Source of the DNA: Diphasiastrum complanatum
Lineage: Eukaryota > Streptophyta > Lycopodiopsida > Lycopodiales > Lycopodiaceae
Direction: 5' to 3'
DNA length: 64,000 nucleotides
NCBI GenBank assembly: GCA_029204225.1
Contig: CM055095.1
Location: 29,268,845-29,332,844, forward strand
Of this stretch, positions 49,240-62,667 are shown in pieces (within the stretch, counting starts at the first letter, position 1; the number at the start of each line of letters is the position of its first letter). The translations under genes were made by a program, and so were the position numbers. Under the pieces are notes generated by a model. The model was not told where the DNA came from. It worked only from the letters and a program-made list of their open reading frames with translations, and ran no database searches.

Positions 49240-49960
49240 GTTAGGAAAAGAGTTTAGAATGCAAGATCTTGGATCTTTGTATTATATTTTGGGTCTTCCT
49301 TCAAGGTCATCACCATCTATAGGAGTCTCATAGGCTCCTTGATCTGGCTCACCATTACTAGACATGATTTAAGCTTTTGTGTCAATAGTTTAAGTCAATA
49401 TATGCAATCTCCTATGATCCATAATTGGAAGTTAGCAAAGAGAGTGCTTACGTACCTTTCTAGCATTCTAGATTTTGGAATCTTATATCAAGGATATGAT
49501 CTTTGCTTGATTGAATTTTCCATATTTAGATTTTGTAGGTGACAAGATTGATAGGAACTCCACAAGTGCTTTGTTATATTTCTTGGAGATGGAGTCATAT
49601 CTCGGCTCTCAAAGAAGCAAGAAATTATCTCACTTTTTTCCACTGAAGCTAAATATAAGGCATCACCACCTCAACCAAGGAAATTATATGTATCAGGCAC
49701 CTTTTGGTGGAGCTCAAGTATATCAATTTTGAAGATGTTCCCATCATTATGTGTGACAATATTTCAGCCCAATTCCTTGCTTAAAGTCCTATCTTTCATG
49801 TAAGGAGTAAGCACATTGAGGTGGCACATCATTTTGTGAGGGAAAACTTCAAGCAAACAAAATCATCTTGGAGCATGTGGATACATCATTATAAGTGGCT
49901 GATCTTCTCACTAAGCTTTTGCTTAAGGCTTCTTTCTTCAATCATATATTAGATCTTGGA
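49240..49960 (+). pseudogene. Copia RT end and RNase H relic
   Basis: Degenerate plus-strand frames read SLIGSLIWLTITRHDLSFCV, LSQYMQSPMIHNWKLAKRV, then in other frames VISRLSKKQEIISLFSTEA and VRSKHIEVAHHFVRE. This is the copia RT-to-RNase H transition. Multiple frameshifts; gag, protease, integrase and most of RT between 48720 and 49240 are missing. Confidence 0.8.
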
Positions 49961-50427
49961 TTTTTTAGTAGATCTATGTTATATAATCATAGATAACTAG
50001 CCCTCTTTTAAGGAAAAAAATAGTTAGAGCTATTTTACATCATAGATATCATCATGGGGTTGGACCTACATCCCACCAACTTTTTGTACATATCTTTATG
50101 TTGATTTCGCAGAAGTAGATGACCTCCATCTCGATTTCTATGAGGGGTTGACACATGTCCTAATTTGTAGGGATGCAAGAATGCAAGTGGTGCACCTCAA
50201 TCCAACATCTTCATGTCATTAGTTTGTGAGGTCCAATCACATTTAGAGGTGCATAATGAGGGGCCCAATCATGTTAAAGAGTCACCACATGCTTTTTAGA
50301 GTAATAACTCGAGCTACCACTATATGGAAGAGAGCTCTCATTATTATACTTTTTGAGAGAGAGAGAATTTTTGAAATTTTTGGAGAACTTTCTACAATAT
50401 GCTTATTGTAGAAACCCAAGAGTGTGA

Positions 50428-50585
<158 letters not shown>

Positions 50586-51839
50586 CTTCTTGGATTCTCA
50601 TTATGTGTTGAGGCGAATAATGACACTTAGTTTTTTCACTTGTGTATTGGATCTCTCTTTGTGTACATGAGCTCTTGCCAAGTTACAATGCTACTTAGAT
50701 TGCTCATCAAAATTTGAGTTTGGACTTCATAGCTTTGTTTGTGTGCAACCTGAAATGCATTTAGATCTTTGTAGTTCTTTTCAAAGTCCTAAATTGCAAG
50801 TTTTAACAGTCAAGTGCCACATAGAATTGACTAGTGAGTTTATCCAAGTGTGTTATGTCACTACATATATGAACAAAAAGAGGTAGGCCTTTATGAGTCC
50901 AAAGGTGGCCTAATGTGTACTATCTATCCCAATGATCGAATTCTTACCACTCACAAATATTTTTATGTTACGTTGCTTCTTAATGAGTTGAGTTGTTTTT
51001 TCTTTTTGCTCTTTTGTGCATTATACCTAAATTTGGACATCCTTAGTGGGCCTACTCATTGATATGTCATCTACTCCATAGGTAGTAATATTTCTAGCAC
51101 CATCAACTTACCTTTCATGTACTACTTCTAGTTTATTTTAAAATGATGTAGTAAAGACTACTTTTGAAAGTGATTCTAAACACGGCATTGACCTCCCTCT
51201 TGTCTTTCGTAGTTGTAGAATTATGAAGCACATTTATGGTTTGCACTTGGCTTCCATTCTCTCAATAATTCTAGCTTGTCTTGGCAAGTGCTCCACATTC
51301 GCACATAGAATTTCATCAAAAGTCAGATTTGAAAGTGTAGCCACCTCCCACAATCTCTAAACAACTAATTAAGCTTCAAATAAAAATATTACACATCAAA
51401 GATTAAAAATACTATGAATCTACAACTCACAACAAGGAGACAATGCATTGGACAAGTCAAAATCTTGATTTCTACATCAAGTTACATTAAAAAAAAATAC
51501 ATACATATTTAGACATAGCTACCTCAGATCTTGACTTGAAGGTTTGTACACAATCATTTCAGGCCTAAACCTAAATTCAATAACCTAATATGGCCAATCA
51601 GCCCTAACTTTGACCTTCATGTGGGATAGATCTGAATACTAGGCAAATTTTGCTATTTTTAGCCCATATATCCTCTCCAATGAAAGATGGCTCCTTGTGC
51701 TCACATGAAAGAATGACTCAAGGCCTTGAATGAGGAATATACATGAAATTCACATTTTCTAAGCATCTATCCAAGTGTTAATGTCACCTCATCATGGTAG
51801 AAGACAAAATACATCAAGCTAGAGTCATGTAATTTTCAA

Positions 51840-51999
<160 letters not shown>

Positions 52000-53582
52000 A
52001 AAGTTTTCGCACATTAGCTCCAAAGAGAATAAAAGTTTTCGCACATTAGCTCCAAAGCTTGTTTATTAGCTGCATATGTTGCTTTTTATATTCATCGTAT
52101 TAAACATTGCTTGTCAACCACAAAGAGTTTTGGTAGATGACATAATGCTTGTTAAATTTTGGACAGAGTTGTAAAAGCCTTGATTGTTATTACAAATATA
52201 GTCGTGCACAATCCTCTTTATCTAAGTTTCATTTTTTGTATCATAAAAAAATAATGATTCACAATAAGTATACAAGATTTATGTATAGTAATTATGTATC
52301 CACATTCTAGAAAATGGCATTACATTTTAAATGAATATGGTAACTTAAAAGGTAAAAATTACATAGATAACCAACTTGCAATCACTCATTTTGAGCATGT
52401 ATTTGACATTAAATATCTATGTTTATGAAGTGACATCATGCTGCTATGCAGTGTATTTATGGAAATATACTTTTTCATAGTTTCGCCTTTTTAGTTAGCC
52501 CTAACTTCACTATACTATAAATCTCTTTGGTAAAAGTGAACCAAAATTTTGGTTGGCAATGTTTCACATTTTCTTGATAAAATAACTCAAATATTTAGCA
52601 AATTTTGGTTTGACCTTTATACTTAACAATTAGAACATGAATAGTTCACATGATACTTACTTTTTCTCAAGGAGCTTTTCATGTTGTCACATCAAGTGCT
52701 TTTGTTAAAACACTGTGCCTTGGAAAATTAAACGACATAGATTTTGTTTCTAGGATTGTATGCACTTCATGTAGAAGTATGTGTTACACTTATGTCTTTC
52801 TTAGAAAAAAGCAATTGTCATTTTGTATGTTCAAGATAAAAAATAATATGGAATATGTGCATGTATTGTTATAAAATTGAACTTTATTGGTAAACAAAAA
52901 GAGATTAATTTACTCAAGGCATGTTATACAAAGTTCCAAAGACATAGTATTTTAATGTATGCTTTAAATTGAATTCTAGTGAACAAAATCACTTCTTTTC
53001 TCATGAAAGTAAATATGTACTACGTAAGGTTAATATACATGCATGCTAGCAATGATGATGTTGCACAAATGGTAGAAGATTTAATATGTACAATGTGGTG
53101 AATTCTATTTATACCCTTACAATATCATGTCAAATGTACACCAATAAGTAACACGAGGGTTGAATGGCATTTAGTAATGCTAAAATCATTCATACTAAAA
53201 TGAATAATTATATTGGCATATTTTTGTTAGAATAATCCATAATATATTCAACATACTTTCAAATAACATAAAAGTCAGTTAAGTATTGTCTATATTTGCT
53301 AACATATGCATCATTTTATTATCAAGGCTTCCTTACATCATCATATTTTGTTGAATTTTGTTTCCCAAAAAATTGGGTCCATTTGCTAGAGATATTTCTA
53401 GAGCTTAAAATTAGGACTTGAAATACTTATGTATTTATGTCTAGACTCATGTCTTCAATATCTTTTTACTAGTCCTTTAGACAAAAGGCCTCTAAGAAAT
53501 TAATTCCTTGATCTTTCAATCACATGAGTGGGTCACTTAGGCTAACAAGGATGTATTCAACGAAAATATTAACTTTTAGGCT

Positions 53583-54300
53583 TTATATCTTTTGAAATAT
53601 AGGTATATAATTTAAACCGAAATGCCCATTTAATATGATCACCAAGTGACAATCTCTCAAAATCCTATAGCATCCAACCAAAAGGATACTTGTGGAGCCA
53701 AACCACCTAACCAATAGGAAATGGAAAGTCAAGTCCCTAACCACTTCACCCTGAGCCATGGTGACTGAGTGCAAGAAGGAGAGGATCCTGGCTTTTGGAA
53801 ACATAAGTACAAACGAGGAGATGGGTGAGTTCCTATAATTTAAGAGATAGAGACCCCAAAAGCTAAGGAATATTCCCTCTAGGATACCCCAAGACCATGC
53901 AAGATCTCTATCTCTAATAATATCACTTGGCAGTCCGTAAAGCCTAAATAATCTTTCAACAAATATCTGGTTGACTTTACTGGTATGAACGTAGCTAACT
54001 TAGTTAACATGTCCAATGCTCAATACAACCCAAATAGAATCATTTTGACATTCGGTCTTGGGAAGTCCAACTACAAAATCCATAGATATGCTTTTCCATC
54101 ATTTTTGAGGAATATCTAAGGAATGTAACAACCCTCCAGCCTTTATGTGTTCTTGCTTTGGCTAGATGACAAGGTTTACATTTAACCACATAAGAATGGA
54201 CAAGTGGCTTGAGTTTTGGCCAATAAAACTCTTTTCTAACTAAGTCCAAAGTCCTATGTATATATACCTGGATGACCTGCACAGGAGGGGACATTCATAA
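53583..54300 (-). pseudogene. Ty3/gypsy integrase fragment
   Basis: Minus strand: RTLDLVRKEFYWPKLKPLV and YVVKCKPCHLAKARTHKG form the integrase zinc-binding (HHCC/H2C2) region and its junction to the core. After frameshifts DMLTKLATFIPVKSTR and FTDCQVILLEIEIL correspond to VDRLTKSAHFIP and LP..IISDRD. Heavily decayed; the catalytic residues cannot all be identified. Confidence 0.78.
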
Positions 54301-54660
54301 TGAATTCTCTTTTTAAACTCATCATCCCATGGTACACAAAATTTCCCATTCTGAAGTAGCAAACCACCTCAAATGGCAAACTGTTCCACAATCTCCTTAT
54401 CTTTTTTAGGAACCTAAGATTCCTATGAGTTAATCTATATTAAATTTTTATTTTTTTCAGTCTCAATTATTTTTCAAATACGAACAAAATGAGAATCTGT
54501 TTTGCACTTTCCTCTCAATGAGAGATATAGATTTATAGAAATCTGAGTGAATGAAAGCTCATTAATTTACCAATTCGACTAAGACATAGTGGGATAGCTA
54601 GTCTTTCAATTATTTCTATTTTGCATCCATTTTTGTGATCAAGCTCTTGATTAGAGAGAG

Positions 54661-55802
54661 ATGGCTTCCATAAGTGAATATCTCTTGGATCCACATGATA
54701 GATTGAATGATTCTAAATATTCTATTTGGAAGCTTAGAATGGAATCAATTCTTGTTTTACAAGATCTAATGGATATTGTGAGTGGTGAAGAGGATGAGCC
54801 CATTTACCCTCAAGAAGCTACAAGATACAAGAAGAGGTGCAAGATTGCCCTCCATTGTATAAAAATGAATGTAGCAGATGAGCTTCTTAAGGAGGAAGGT
54901 GCTTGCATCTCGGCTCAAGAGGCATGGGAAACTCTTCAAAATATATTTGAATCTAAGAACACTTCAAGGTTGCTATCCTTGAAGAACCAAATCCTTCAAT
55001 GCTTTCAAGCTAAGGGAGAGAGCGGTCACTCACATGTTTTGAGAGTTAAAAACTAAAATAAGGAGCTTGCTTATATAGGAGATTCCAGTAAGGAGTGTGA
55101 ACTAGTTCAACTAATATTGAATGGACTAGGTGTGGATTTTGCTAACTTGGTGCAAGGCTATGCAATTATGGGCAAGTTTCCCTCACTTGAAAATCTCCAA
55201 GGAGTCCTCATGGCTGAGGAGAGTAGGAGAACTCACATCAAGTCAAGGGAAGCTCTCCCTCAATGATGGAGATGACAAGACTCTTTTCATCAAGATCAAA
55301 GGCAAATCCAAAGGCAAAGGAGGTGCATTCAAGAAGAACCAAGTCAAAGGTGAAGATCAAGAAGGATCTTCAAGTCCAAGCTCAAGCAAGCCCAAGAAGG
55401 ACAAGTCAAAGATCAAGTGCTACCTTTTTGTAGCAAGATGGGGCACTAAGCCTCCGAATGCTTCAAGAGTAAGCAAGCTCAAAGTCAAGCAAGCATAGTC
55501 CAAGAAGAAGAGGAGAGCTCACATGACGACTCTCTTATGATGTCAACTTTCTCATCATCAAGCATGAGAGGACAAGACCCTTGGTGGATAGATAGTGGGG
55601 CTAGCTCCCACATGACAAGTAAGAGGGAGTATTTCTCAACCTTATCCACCTATGGTGGACCTATCAAGTCAATTTTTATAGCAAATGATTATGCTTGAAA
55701 GGTAGAAGGCATATGATCCATACCTTTATGCTTGGGATCTTCAAGGAAGATCAAGATTGATGGTGTACTTTACATTCCTAGCATCACTAAGAACTTGCTT
55801 AG
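54661..55802 (+). pseudogene. Copia gag and protease, truncated by insertion
   Basis: Starts MASISEYLLDPHDRLNDSKY, then YSIWKLRMESIL, QEAWETLQNIFESKN, LKNQILQCFQAKGES (copia gag, UBN2-like). A stop at 55056 and frameshifts follow, then a Lys/Gly/Ser-rich region, a damaged zinc knuckle (IKCYLF..KMGH..SECF), WWIDSGASSHMTSKREYF (protease active site intact) and LYIPSITKNLLS. The frame is cut at 55802 exactly where the LTR of another copia begins. Confidence 0.88.
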
Positions 55803-56804
55803 TGTCTCGTACTGGACCGCAAAAGATTCTCATTCGTGAATCTTTCGTGTTTGCGAACCGTTCGTCTTCGTCTGCTTTGACTTTCATGTTCGCAAACCGT
55901 TCATCTTCGTTTCTTTTGACTTTCATGTTCGTGAAACTTTTCGTGCTTCGTGTCTCCAGATCTTCTAGTTCGCGAATGTCTTCGTCGGGCTGAGGGCTGA
56001 AAGCTAGCAAGGCTTTGTAATTAGAAACGTTTTGTTTCTTCATGAATTTATAATTCTGAATCTAAATCAGTATACATCTCTTGTTGTCTTATCTTGCTGT
56101 TGTGTCTCTGATTGAGTGAGTCTGAGAACCTCTTCAGTTTGAGTGTTTGAGAGTTGGTTACAACGAGTAGTGCACATGTATTTATATTGCTGTAGGACAG
56201 GACTTTTGACCTTTTATTTACAGGTCTTTTGGCCTTTTAATTCTGTAACAGTAGATATCTAACCGTTTATGACGGTTGATATTCAAATAGATGTTTTGTT
56301 TCTAGGGTCGAATAATTTCTGTTCACAAATATTTCGTGATAGTCTGTCTTTTTGTTACAGCTTTGTGTGTCGTGAATTATTCGTGACATTTTTGTCTCTC
56401 GCGAATTGTTCGCGATAGATGACAATTTTGAGCTTGAAGAAGAATTCAAAATATTTCACGAATATTTCGCGACAATTTCACGACAGGTGTGCTTGGAGAA
56501 GAATCCAGAAGATTTCGCAAATTGTTCGCGACAATTTTGCGACATCTGAGGTTTGAACAAGAAACATAATATTTCGTGACAAGATTCTATTCAAGAATCT
56601 TTCGAGCTTCAACAAGAAAGCCACAAGCTTCTACAAGAAACTGTTTCGCGAATCTTTTGAAAATCTTTCGAGTTGGCTAAAAGATAAATTTCATGAATCT
56701 TTCGCAAATCTTTCGAGTTCCTGTTCATTTCCTTCTCATCCTTTGTCAAGTAAACTGCGCACTTTGTTAGTAGAATCGAGATCTGTCTGATCAGGTGTTC
56801 TACA
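55803..56804 (-). repeat. Copia 3' LTR, 1002 bp, inserted in another copia
   Basis: TGTCTCGTACTGG to GTTCTACA, followed by GCTCCCTCTC, the complement of a polypurine tract (GAGAGGGAGC). The LTR carries many ATTTCGCGA/TTCGTGAA-type palindromic words (56320-56720) not seen in the other LTRs here, so it is a distinct family. Confidence 0.82.
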
Positions 56805-56814
56805 GCTCCCTCTC

Positions 56815-57270
56815 AAAGTGGGCAGTTGGATTAACCCCAATCTTCTTCGCTGCTTCTCGAACAAAGCTTTACTTAGTGGCTTCGTAAAGATATCAGCAGT
56901 CATTTCCTCTGTGGGTATGAAGACTGTCTTCAGTATCTTCTTCTCGACTAAGTCCCAAATTACATGATACTTGATAGCTATGTGCTTCATTTTCGAGTGA
57001 AATACAACATCTTTCGTAAGATAGATTGCTGAAGTGTTATCCATTAACAAGACATAAGATTCAGAAATAGATTCATCAAATCCTTTCAACATCTGTTTGA
57101 TCCAAATTAGCTCGTTTGCCATCTTGGCTGCTAGTACATATTCTGCTTCACAGGAAGATTGAGCTATTGTTGTTTGCTTCTTGCTTATCCAGAGTATGGC
57201 TGCACCAGATACTAGAGTACAACCTCCTGAAATACTTTTGCTATCGTCCTTCATGGATGCCCAGCTTGCG
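56815..57270 (-). pseudogene. Copia RNase H of the 55.8 kb LTR element
   Basis: Minus strand: MKDDSKSISGGCTLVSGAAI, LWISKKQTTIAQSSCEAEYV, MDNTSAIYLTKD, HSKMKHIAIKYHVIWD, MTADIFTKPLSKALFEKQR, ending at the polypurine tract. Its CIxL-type motifs differ from the other RNase H copies in the window. The element is truncated at about 57270; RT and upstream parts are gone. Confidence 0.88.
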
Positions 57271-58563
57271 TCACCAATGAATCAATAATGAGAAAAAGTA
57301 CAAGATATTAGTGTATTAGCATTAGCCTCAACACGAGTTAGAGAGAGAAAGATAGAGAGATAACAAGCAAACATTGTGTGGATCCAAAATGGCATGAAAT
57401 AGCTACAAAGCTTTGGTTCTTCATCAAAAAATATGAGGAGAGCTACACATATATATGGAGTTTGAGGTAGCTCGAGGTAGAACCACATCCATCCATCATT
57501 AAATGACATCTAAAGTGACAACTAGAGTCTATGTGACATTTGTCACTTCTCATGCATGAATCTCTACCAACTTTTTCCAAGTGTCCTAGTTCTAACTAGA
57601 AATGTACAAATCATCATGCATGTGTCCATTACACTTTGTGCATGCCTTGCATGTCACTATGGATCACTTACAATTAATGCATGTGAATTGTTACGAGTTT
57701 CTACTAGCATAATTTTGCTAATTCTATGTCTACAAACTATATGCAAGTTGTACTCATCATTCTAGATATGACATATCCATGTAGCTCGAGTTCTATCTAG
57801 GCCAAATTTGGCATTTTGCATTTATGGACAACATACTTGCATGGTACAATATTTGTAGCAAGTCTAAAGTCAAGATGGATTATTTTTCCATTTCAACATG
57901 TTCCAAATCCCCCCTCCGCCCCCGCCCCCACCCCCACCCCCCCCCCCCCCCACCTATTTTTCTCTTTTTATTGTCTCTTTTACTCCCCTTACCCCATCCC
58001 CCTCCTTTTTTTTTAATTGTGCATTTTTTGGCCCATGGCTAGAAGCTTGTGGGTAATGATTTAGGAGTTAAAGCTAGTGAGTTTGGGCTTGTGGTTAAAC
58101 ATTCCTGAAAATGGCGGGCCAAGATAGGGATTTCAAGGATTGAACCAAAAAAAAAATCAGTTTAAGGTAGTCAAGAAAATTTGTATGTTCATGATTTATG
58201 GGTAAAACTTCGGTAATTCAAAATAAATAAGAAAGCCATGTAATAAAGATTATTGGCTAAAGTTTAAGGCACATTGAAGTGTGTGAAGAAAATAAAACCT
58301 TAACTTCAAACTTCAAATATTTTAATTTAGATATAGATATTTAAATTTAGTAAGTGGGAGGGAGGGGTTGGGGAATCTTTTTGGGGTCCACCCCTCAATG
58401 CACACAATGTGCAAATGTATGGGGATATGCACTTTCCCCATACATGCATCCCTCTCCCCAAGTTTGTTAGTTAGAAAAAGTGCATGCATGGGTGAGGGGA
58501 AGAGCATACATGGTGCACCCATACACATGCGCAAAACTGTACGTAAGTTTAAATATCTATATA
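57271..58563. other. Gene-free interval with a C-rich tract
   Basis: No coding motif found. 57909-57953 is a 45 bp almost pure C tract with scattered A, G and T, able to form an i-motif or, on the minus strand, a G-quadruplex. The part from about 58470 is homologous to 63015-63107. Confidence 0.6.
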
Positions 58564-58592
58564 CTAGTAGAGAGTGCCCGTCTTTGACGGGC
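58564..58592 (-). mobile_element. Helitron-like 3' terminus
   Basis: On the minus strand GCCCGTC-AAA-GACGGGC forms a 7 bp perfect hairpin. ACTCTCTA and the terminal CTAG follow, with T next. A GC hairpin about 8-12 nt before CTRR at an A/T target is the Helitron 3' signature. The body would extend to higher coordinates. No Rep/helicase gene is present, so it would be non-autonomous. Confidence 0.6.
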
Positions 58593-58623
58593 AATGGTGG
58601 CCGATGATTTGGATGATGTTCGA

Positions 58624-58654
58624 TGTATGTATGTATGTATGTATGTATGTATGT
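58624..58654. repeat. (TATG)n microsatellite
   Basis: Seven to eight perfect TATG units. Confidence 0.96.
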
Positions 58655-59095
58655 CATTGAGAAATTCGATCCATTGAAAAAATTCGATCCTTTTAAAAAA
58701 TTCGAGTCTTTCTATAAAAAAATCGAGTTTTTTGAAAAAAAAAAATCGAGTCTTTCGATAAAAAAAAATTGAATCTTTCGTCAAAAAAAAATTGAGACTT
58801 TGGAAAAATTCGATACTTTGGAAAAATTGAAGTCTTTGGGAAATTTGATTCTTTGGAAGAATTCGATCATTTGAAAAAATTCAAGTCTTGAAAAAATTCG
58901 AGTCTGTATAAATTCGATCATTCAAAAAAATTGGATCTTTTTCAGTCTTTGAGAAAATTCGAGTCATTTGAAAAATTCAAGTCTTTGGAAAAATTCGATC
59001 CTTTTGAAAGATTCGAGTCTTTCGAAAAAAAAATCGATCCATTGGAAAAATTTGAGTCCTTGGAAAAATTCAATCCATTGGAAAAATTCAACGAC
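58655..59095. repeat. AATTCGA(T/G)-type minisatellite
   Basis: About 20 or more degenerate copies of a roughly 18-22 bp unit such as TTTGGAAAAATTCGAGTC and CCATTGGAAAAATTCGAT. The repeat makes open frames on both strands with FESLEK- or NFSKDS-like periodic residues; these are artefacts. Confidence 0.85.
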
Positions 59096-60474
59096 GGGCA
59101 CTCTAGGTGGCGGCCGATCTCGCAGATCTCACATCTCGCATCTCGAATATCTAACATATAGGACAATAGATAACTTTTGTAGACATCAGTTTTAACTGAA
59201 AAAATTAAGCCATCTCACACAATGATCTTATGGGCCATAGGCTCTTTCATCAAGAGAGAGAAAAATGGAGGCACACAAAAGCAATCATGTCAAGAGTAAT
59301 GGCAAGCTGAACTGCAATTTTGGAAATTGGCAAGGGGATGGGTGTGGGTGGACGTCGTCATCTTTCAGACGTGTACAGAGAGAGGGAGGAGGAGGGTATA
59401 GATTTTGTTTTTCTTTGGGGATTTTAATTGTCCCCTCCATTTGGCCATTTTGATCTTGCTCGAGGATGCAAGCCGTTGATCCAAGTCATTCAAGTGCAAG
59501 AAATAACAACAAAACAGGGATGATGAGAGAAACTTGTGCATATGGGAAAGAGCAATAGCAAAGAGCGAAGTGATGACATTGATCTATTTGTAGTGCTAGT
59601 GAAACAATGACATGAGGTAGCTGCTAAATAACCTTACTCAAGGCACAACACATCTTCTCATTGTTGCATGCTTTTTTGCATGTCAACAATTGGTGGCTTT
59701 CATATTTCTGTCTTAGCTACTATTGAAGAGTATGATGGGATATTAAATAGTTATCAGAGAGAATGCTAATTTGCACTATATATGCTCCATGATGCAGAGT
59801 GTGAAGCTGTTAAGTGTAGTTGGAAAAGATGCGTAAGTTACCATTAGCCCAGACATGGCTATCGTTTATGCATATAGGTGTAGACTCCAGCAAGAGAAGA
59901 AATACATTTAGAAGAATTGAGAGTGGTACCTACAGTAATAATGATAGAAGAGAGGTGGTTTTATCTTCTCAATGTGCGTCTTACTTTGTTAACGATATTC
60001 AGATGTGTGGTTTCCGCCAAGCATGTGTGGAACATAGCCTGAAAAGAGAACATGGTGTTCCTGCTAAGCATTTATAGCAAATAGACCATATTTTTCTACT
60101 GATGTTAGGAATTACCACAAAACAGAGTATACGTGTGGGCATTATGCCAGGTGCTGCTTGTGTTGCAATAATGCTCAGGAGCATAAATTATGGGCTTTGA
60201 CGACTTTGCACTGGAGTTATTCCTGCCTCCCACTTGTGTAGATAGCGGTGAACAACAGAGTGCCTGCCAATGGCGGGCACGCACGGGTGGGGAGGTGTGT
60301 GTGTGTGTGTGTGTGCGTGCATGTGTGTGTGCGTGTGTGGTTAAGCTCGTTGATGATGGGCGGCTGGATGTTGACTGCAAATGGTTTGCATTTTGGATAG
60401 GAGGGCGTTTTGGGTGGTAGTCGATGCTTTTGACGATGGCAAGAGGCTGATTGTGGATTGTTTTCTCATGTGGC

Positions 60475-60538
<64 letters not shown>

Positions 60539-60997
60539 AGAGAGCATAAAGCCCGTCAATGACAGGCCATTTGGATAGGCCACTTATGGGTCACGACTAA
60601 TATTGTGCACCGGTTGATTCAGATACGCGACTAACGATTTGAGTGGCAACCAATGGTTGGGTGACATCTTGAACAGGGGAGTTGGGTGAACGATGGTTTT
60701 GGTGGGTGTCAATGCTCTGGATGGAGTTCGACAGTATGGATGGAGGCAGGAAGAGAGTTAGGGAAATACAAAGAGAGAGGGGAGAAGGTAGAGATGAGAG
60801 AAAGTGTGTGTGTGTGTGTGTGTGTGTTTAGGGATAAAAAAAAAGATGAAAGTAGCTCTCACAATGATGAAAGTAGCCCTCAACATGATGCACAAGAGCC
60901 ATGAAAGTAGCTCCCTAAAAATTGCATTGGAAGAAAATGCGTCATTGTGCTTTGCATCACTGTCATCTTTGGGAGTGTGAGACAAAAAGGGGGGGGA

Positions 60998-61063
<66 letters not shown>

Positions 61064-61600
61064 GATTTGGTTTGGTTATGTGCATAAGGACTTGGTTTGG
61101 TTATGAATCCCAAAAATGCAAGATATTTTGAACTTTTCAAAACCTTGTCAAAACTATTTCAAAATTCAATTACCCATGATACATTACAAATTGTCAGTCT
61201 ATAAAAGCAAAATGGTAGATGCATTGCACAAAAAATAAGATAACAAATCACTTAAATAACCTTTAAATCTACTCGCACCTAATTTGTTCTATGTAAATAG
61301 CTGTTTTTTTGTAGATTTTTCTTAATACTCCTAATACGAACATAAAGAAGAGTAAAAACAATTCCAATAGGAGCACGTAAATCAAGAAACAAAATTTAAT
61401 GGACACGTTTGCCTTTCAAGAAGCAGTCTACCAAATGAACATCTTCTCATTAGTTAAAGCCTTGAAGCACAATTGTAAGAACATTAAAACTAAACATTAC
61501 AAGCATCAAATGCTAGAAAAAAATGAAGGAAGCCCATTAAAAATTATCATTGAGATATATTTGAAGCCAAACTCTACATGTTCCTCTACTCTTCTCAAAT
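59096..61600. other. Interval with microsatellites, no recognised gene
   Basis: Contains GT tracts near 60294-60316 and 60804-60828 and GA tracts at 60481-60545 and 61003-61059. Open frames at 59820-60077 (plus) and elsewhere have no motif I recognise. A repeated GATGAAAGTAGC(C/T)CTCA phrase occurs near 60845-60915. Confidence 0.5.
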
Positions 61601-61626
61601 GTACACTAACACAAAACTTCTTGTGC

Positions 61627-62254
61627 TCAACCTTTGCCCCCAAAATGTTCTTTGCCTTCTATTCCAGTTCCCTGTTGTGGCATGGTTCCAGTTCCTTCTT
61701 TTAAATGCTCTTTCAGTTTTAGAGCTTTGATTTCAGCTTGTGCTCCCCCCAACTCCTGATCTTTATCTATAGTAACAAAATAGACAAGATCCAGAAAAAC
61801 CAAACATTGAGGACATATGGATCCAAACGGATGTGCTTATATGACATTAAAGTTTTGTCAGCAAATTGTCACACTTAAACCGAACAAAATCCTAAAGAAG
61901 ACCGCTAATGTGCATTGCTGGCAAGATCAGAGCGGAAAGCCACTTAAGGACGATCATTATAGTTCAACCAGTTCTGCTTCTAACAAAATAGGTAACATTA
62001 TAAGCAAACTAAAAAATATAAGGCCATGCACATTCTGATTTCAAGCCGGTTCAGCTCAACTTTAACTGGATCTGAGCCATGAAGTAGATTCAAAAAACCT
62101 TCAGTCTCCAAGCTTGGTTTAATTGATCCCCTGTGCTTTGCCTTTGAGTCAAGTTTAGAAATGGCCAAGGGAAACGATGTAATATCGGGTAGCTGTTTTC
62201 CATTACAGAGTCCATCTAAGGAGGCATTGTCCTCATCAAAACTGCTAAACGATT
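61627..62254 (-). pseudogene. MAP70 (microtubule-associated protein 70) gene fragment
   Basis: MAP70 proteins are plant coiled-coil proteins that bind cortical microtubules. Exon-like block 62254-62035 (minus, preceded by acceptor ATTAGGCAG) encodes SFSSFDEDNASLDGL, LPDITSFPLAISKL, and IKPSLETEGFLNLLHGSD running into PVKVELNRLE. The last part is the hallmark N-terminal MAP70 sequence. A second block starts at 61766 after TTACTATAG and reads DKDQELGGAQAEIKALKLKE, the next conserved segment. Between them the expected two or more residues after NRLE are missing and I find no good GT donor. After LKE the frame runs on in unrelated sequence to a stop at 61627. The remaining ~500 residues of the protein are absent. 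I therefore call it a truncated copy or a fragment captured by a transposon. Confidence 0.78.
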
Positions 62255-62489
62255 CTGCCTAATATTGCATGATATCTTACGACCATTGTCATGCATTGGT
62301 AATCTTCAGGTAAGTCAAAGCATTGCTAATAACCTTGTTGTGAGAAGGCTGATCTACAAAACAGAATTAGCGCAAGAAACAGCATAATCCAGATGAGAAC
62401 TCTTGTACATCCACGCAGATCCTTGAGTAAATTTGGCGGAGATATAGCAAGCCCACATATCATTTTCTCCCATCCTTCATGCAGTTAGA

Positions 62490-62618
62490 ACAACCCGATC
62501 GAGAGAGCGAGAGCGAGAGCAAGAGAGCGGAGCGACTGAGAGAGAGAGAGAGAGAGAGAGAGCGGCTAGTCATGTCCCGATTTAGAGAGAGCGGCCAGCA
62601 GTCTTGTCCCTATAGTCC

Positions 62619-62667
<49 letters not shown>

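Noticed and set aside
58931-59195. Repetitive Phe-Glu-Ser-Lys open frames on both strands
   Set aside because: Produced by the AATTCGA minisatellite; strongly periodic residues and overlap on opposite strands.
59820-60077. 85-residue open frame with Cys and basic residues
   Set aside because: No signal peptide, no known motif, non-ATG start, and no supporting splice structure; left unannotated as a gene.
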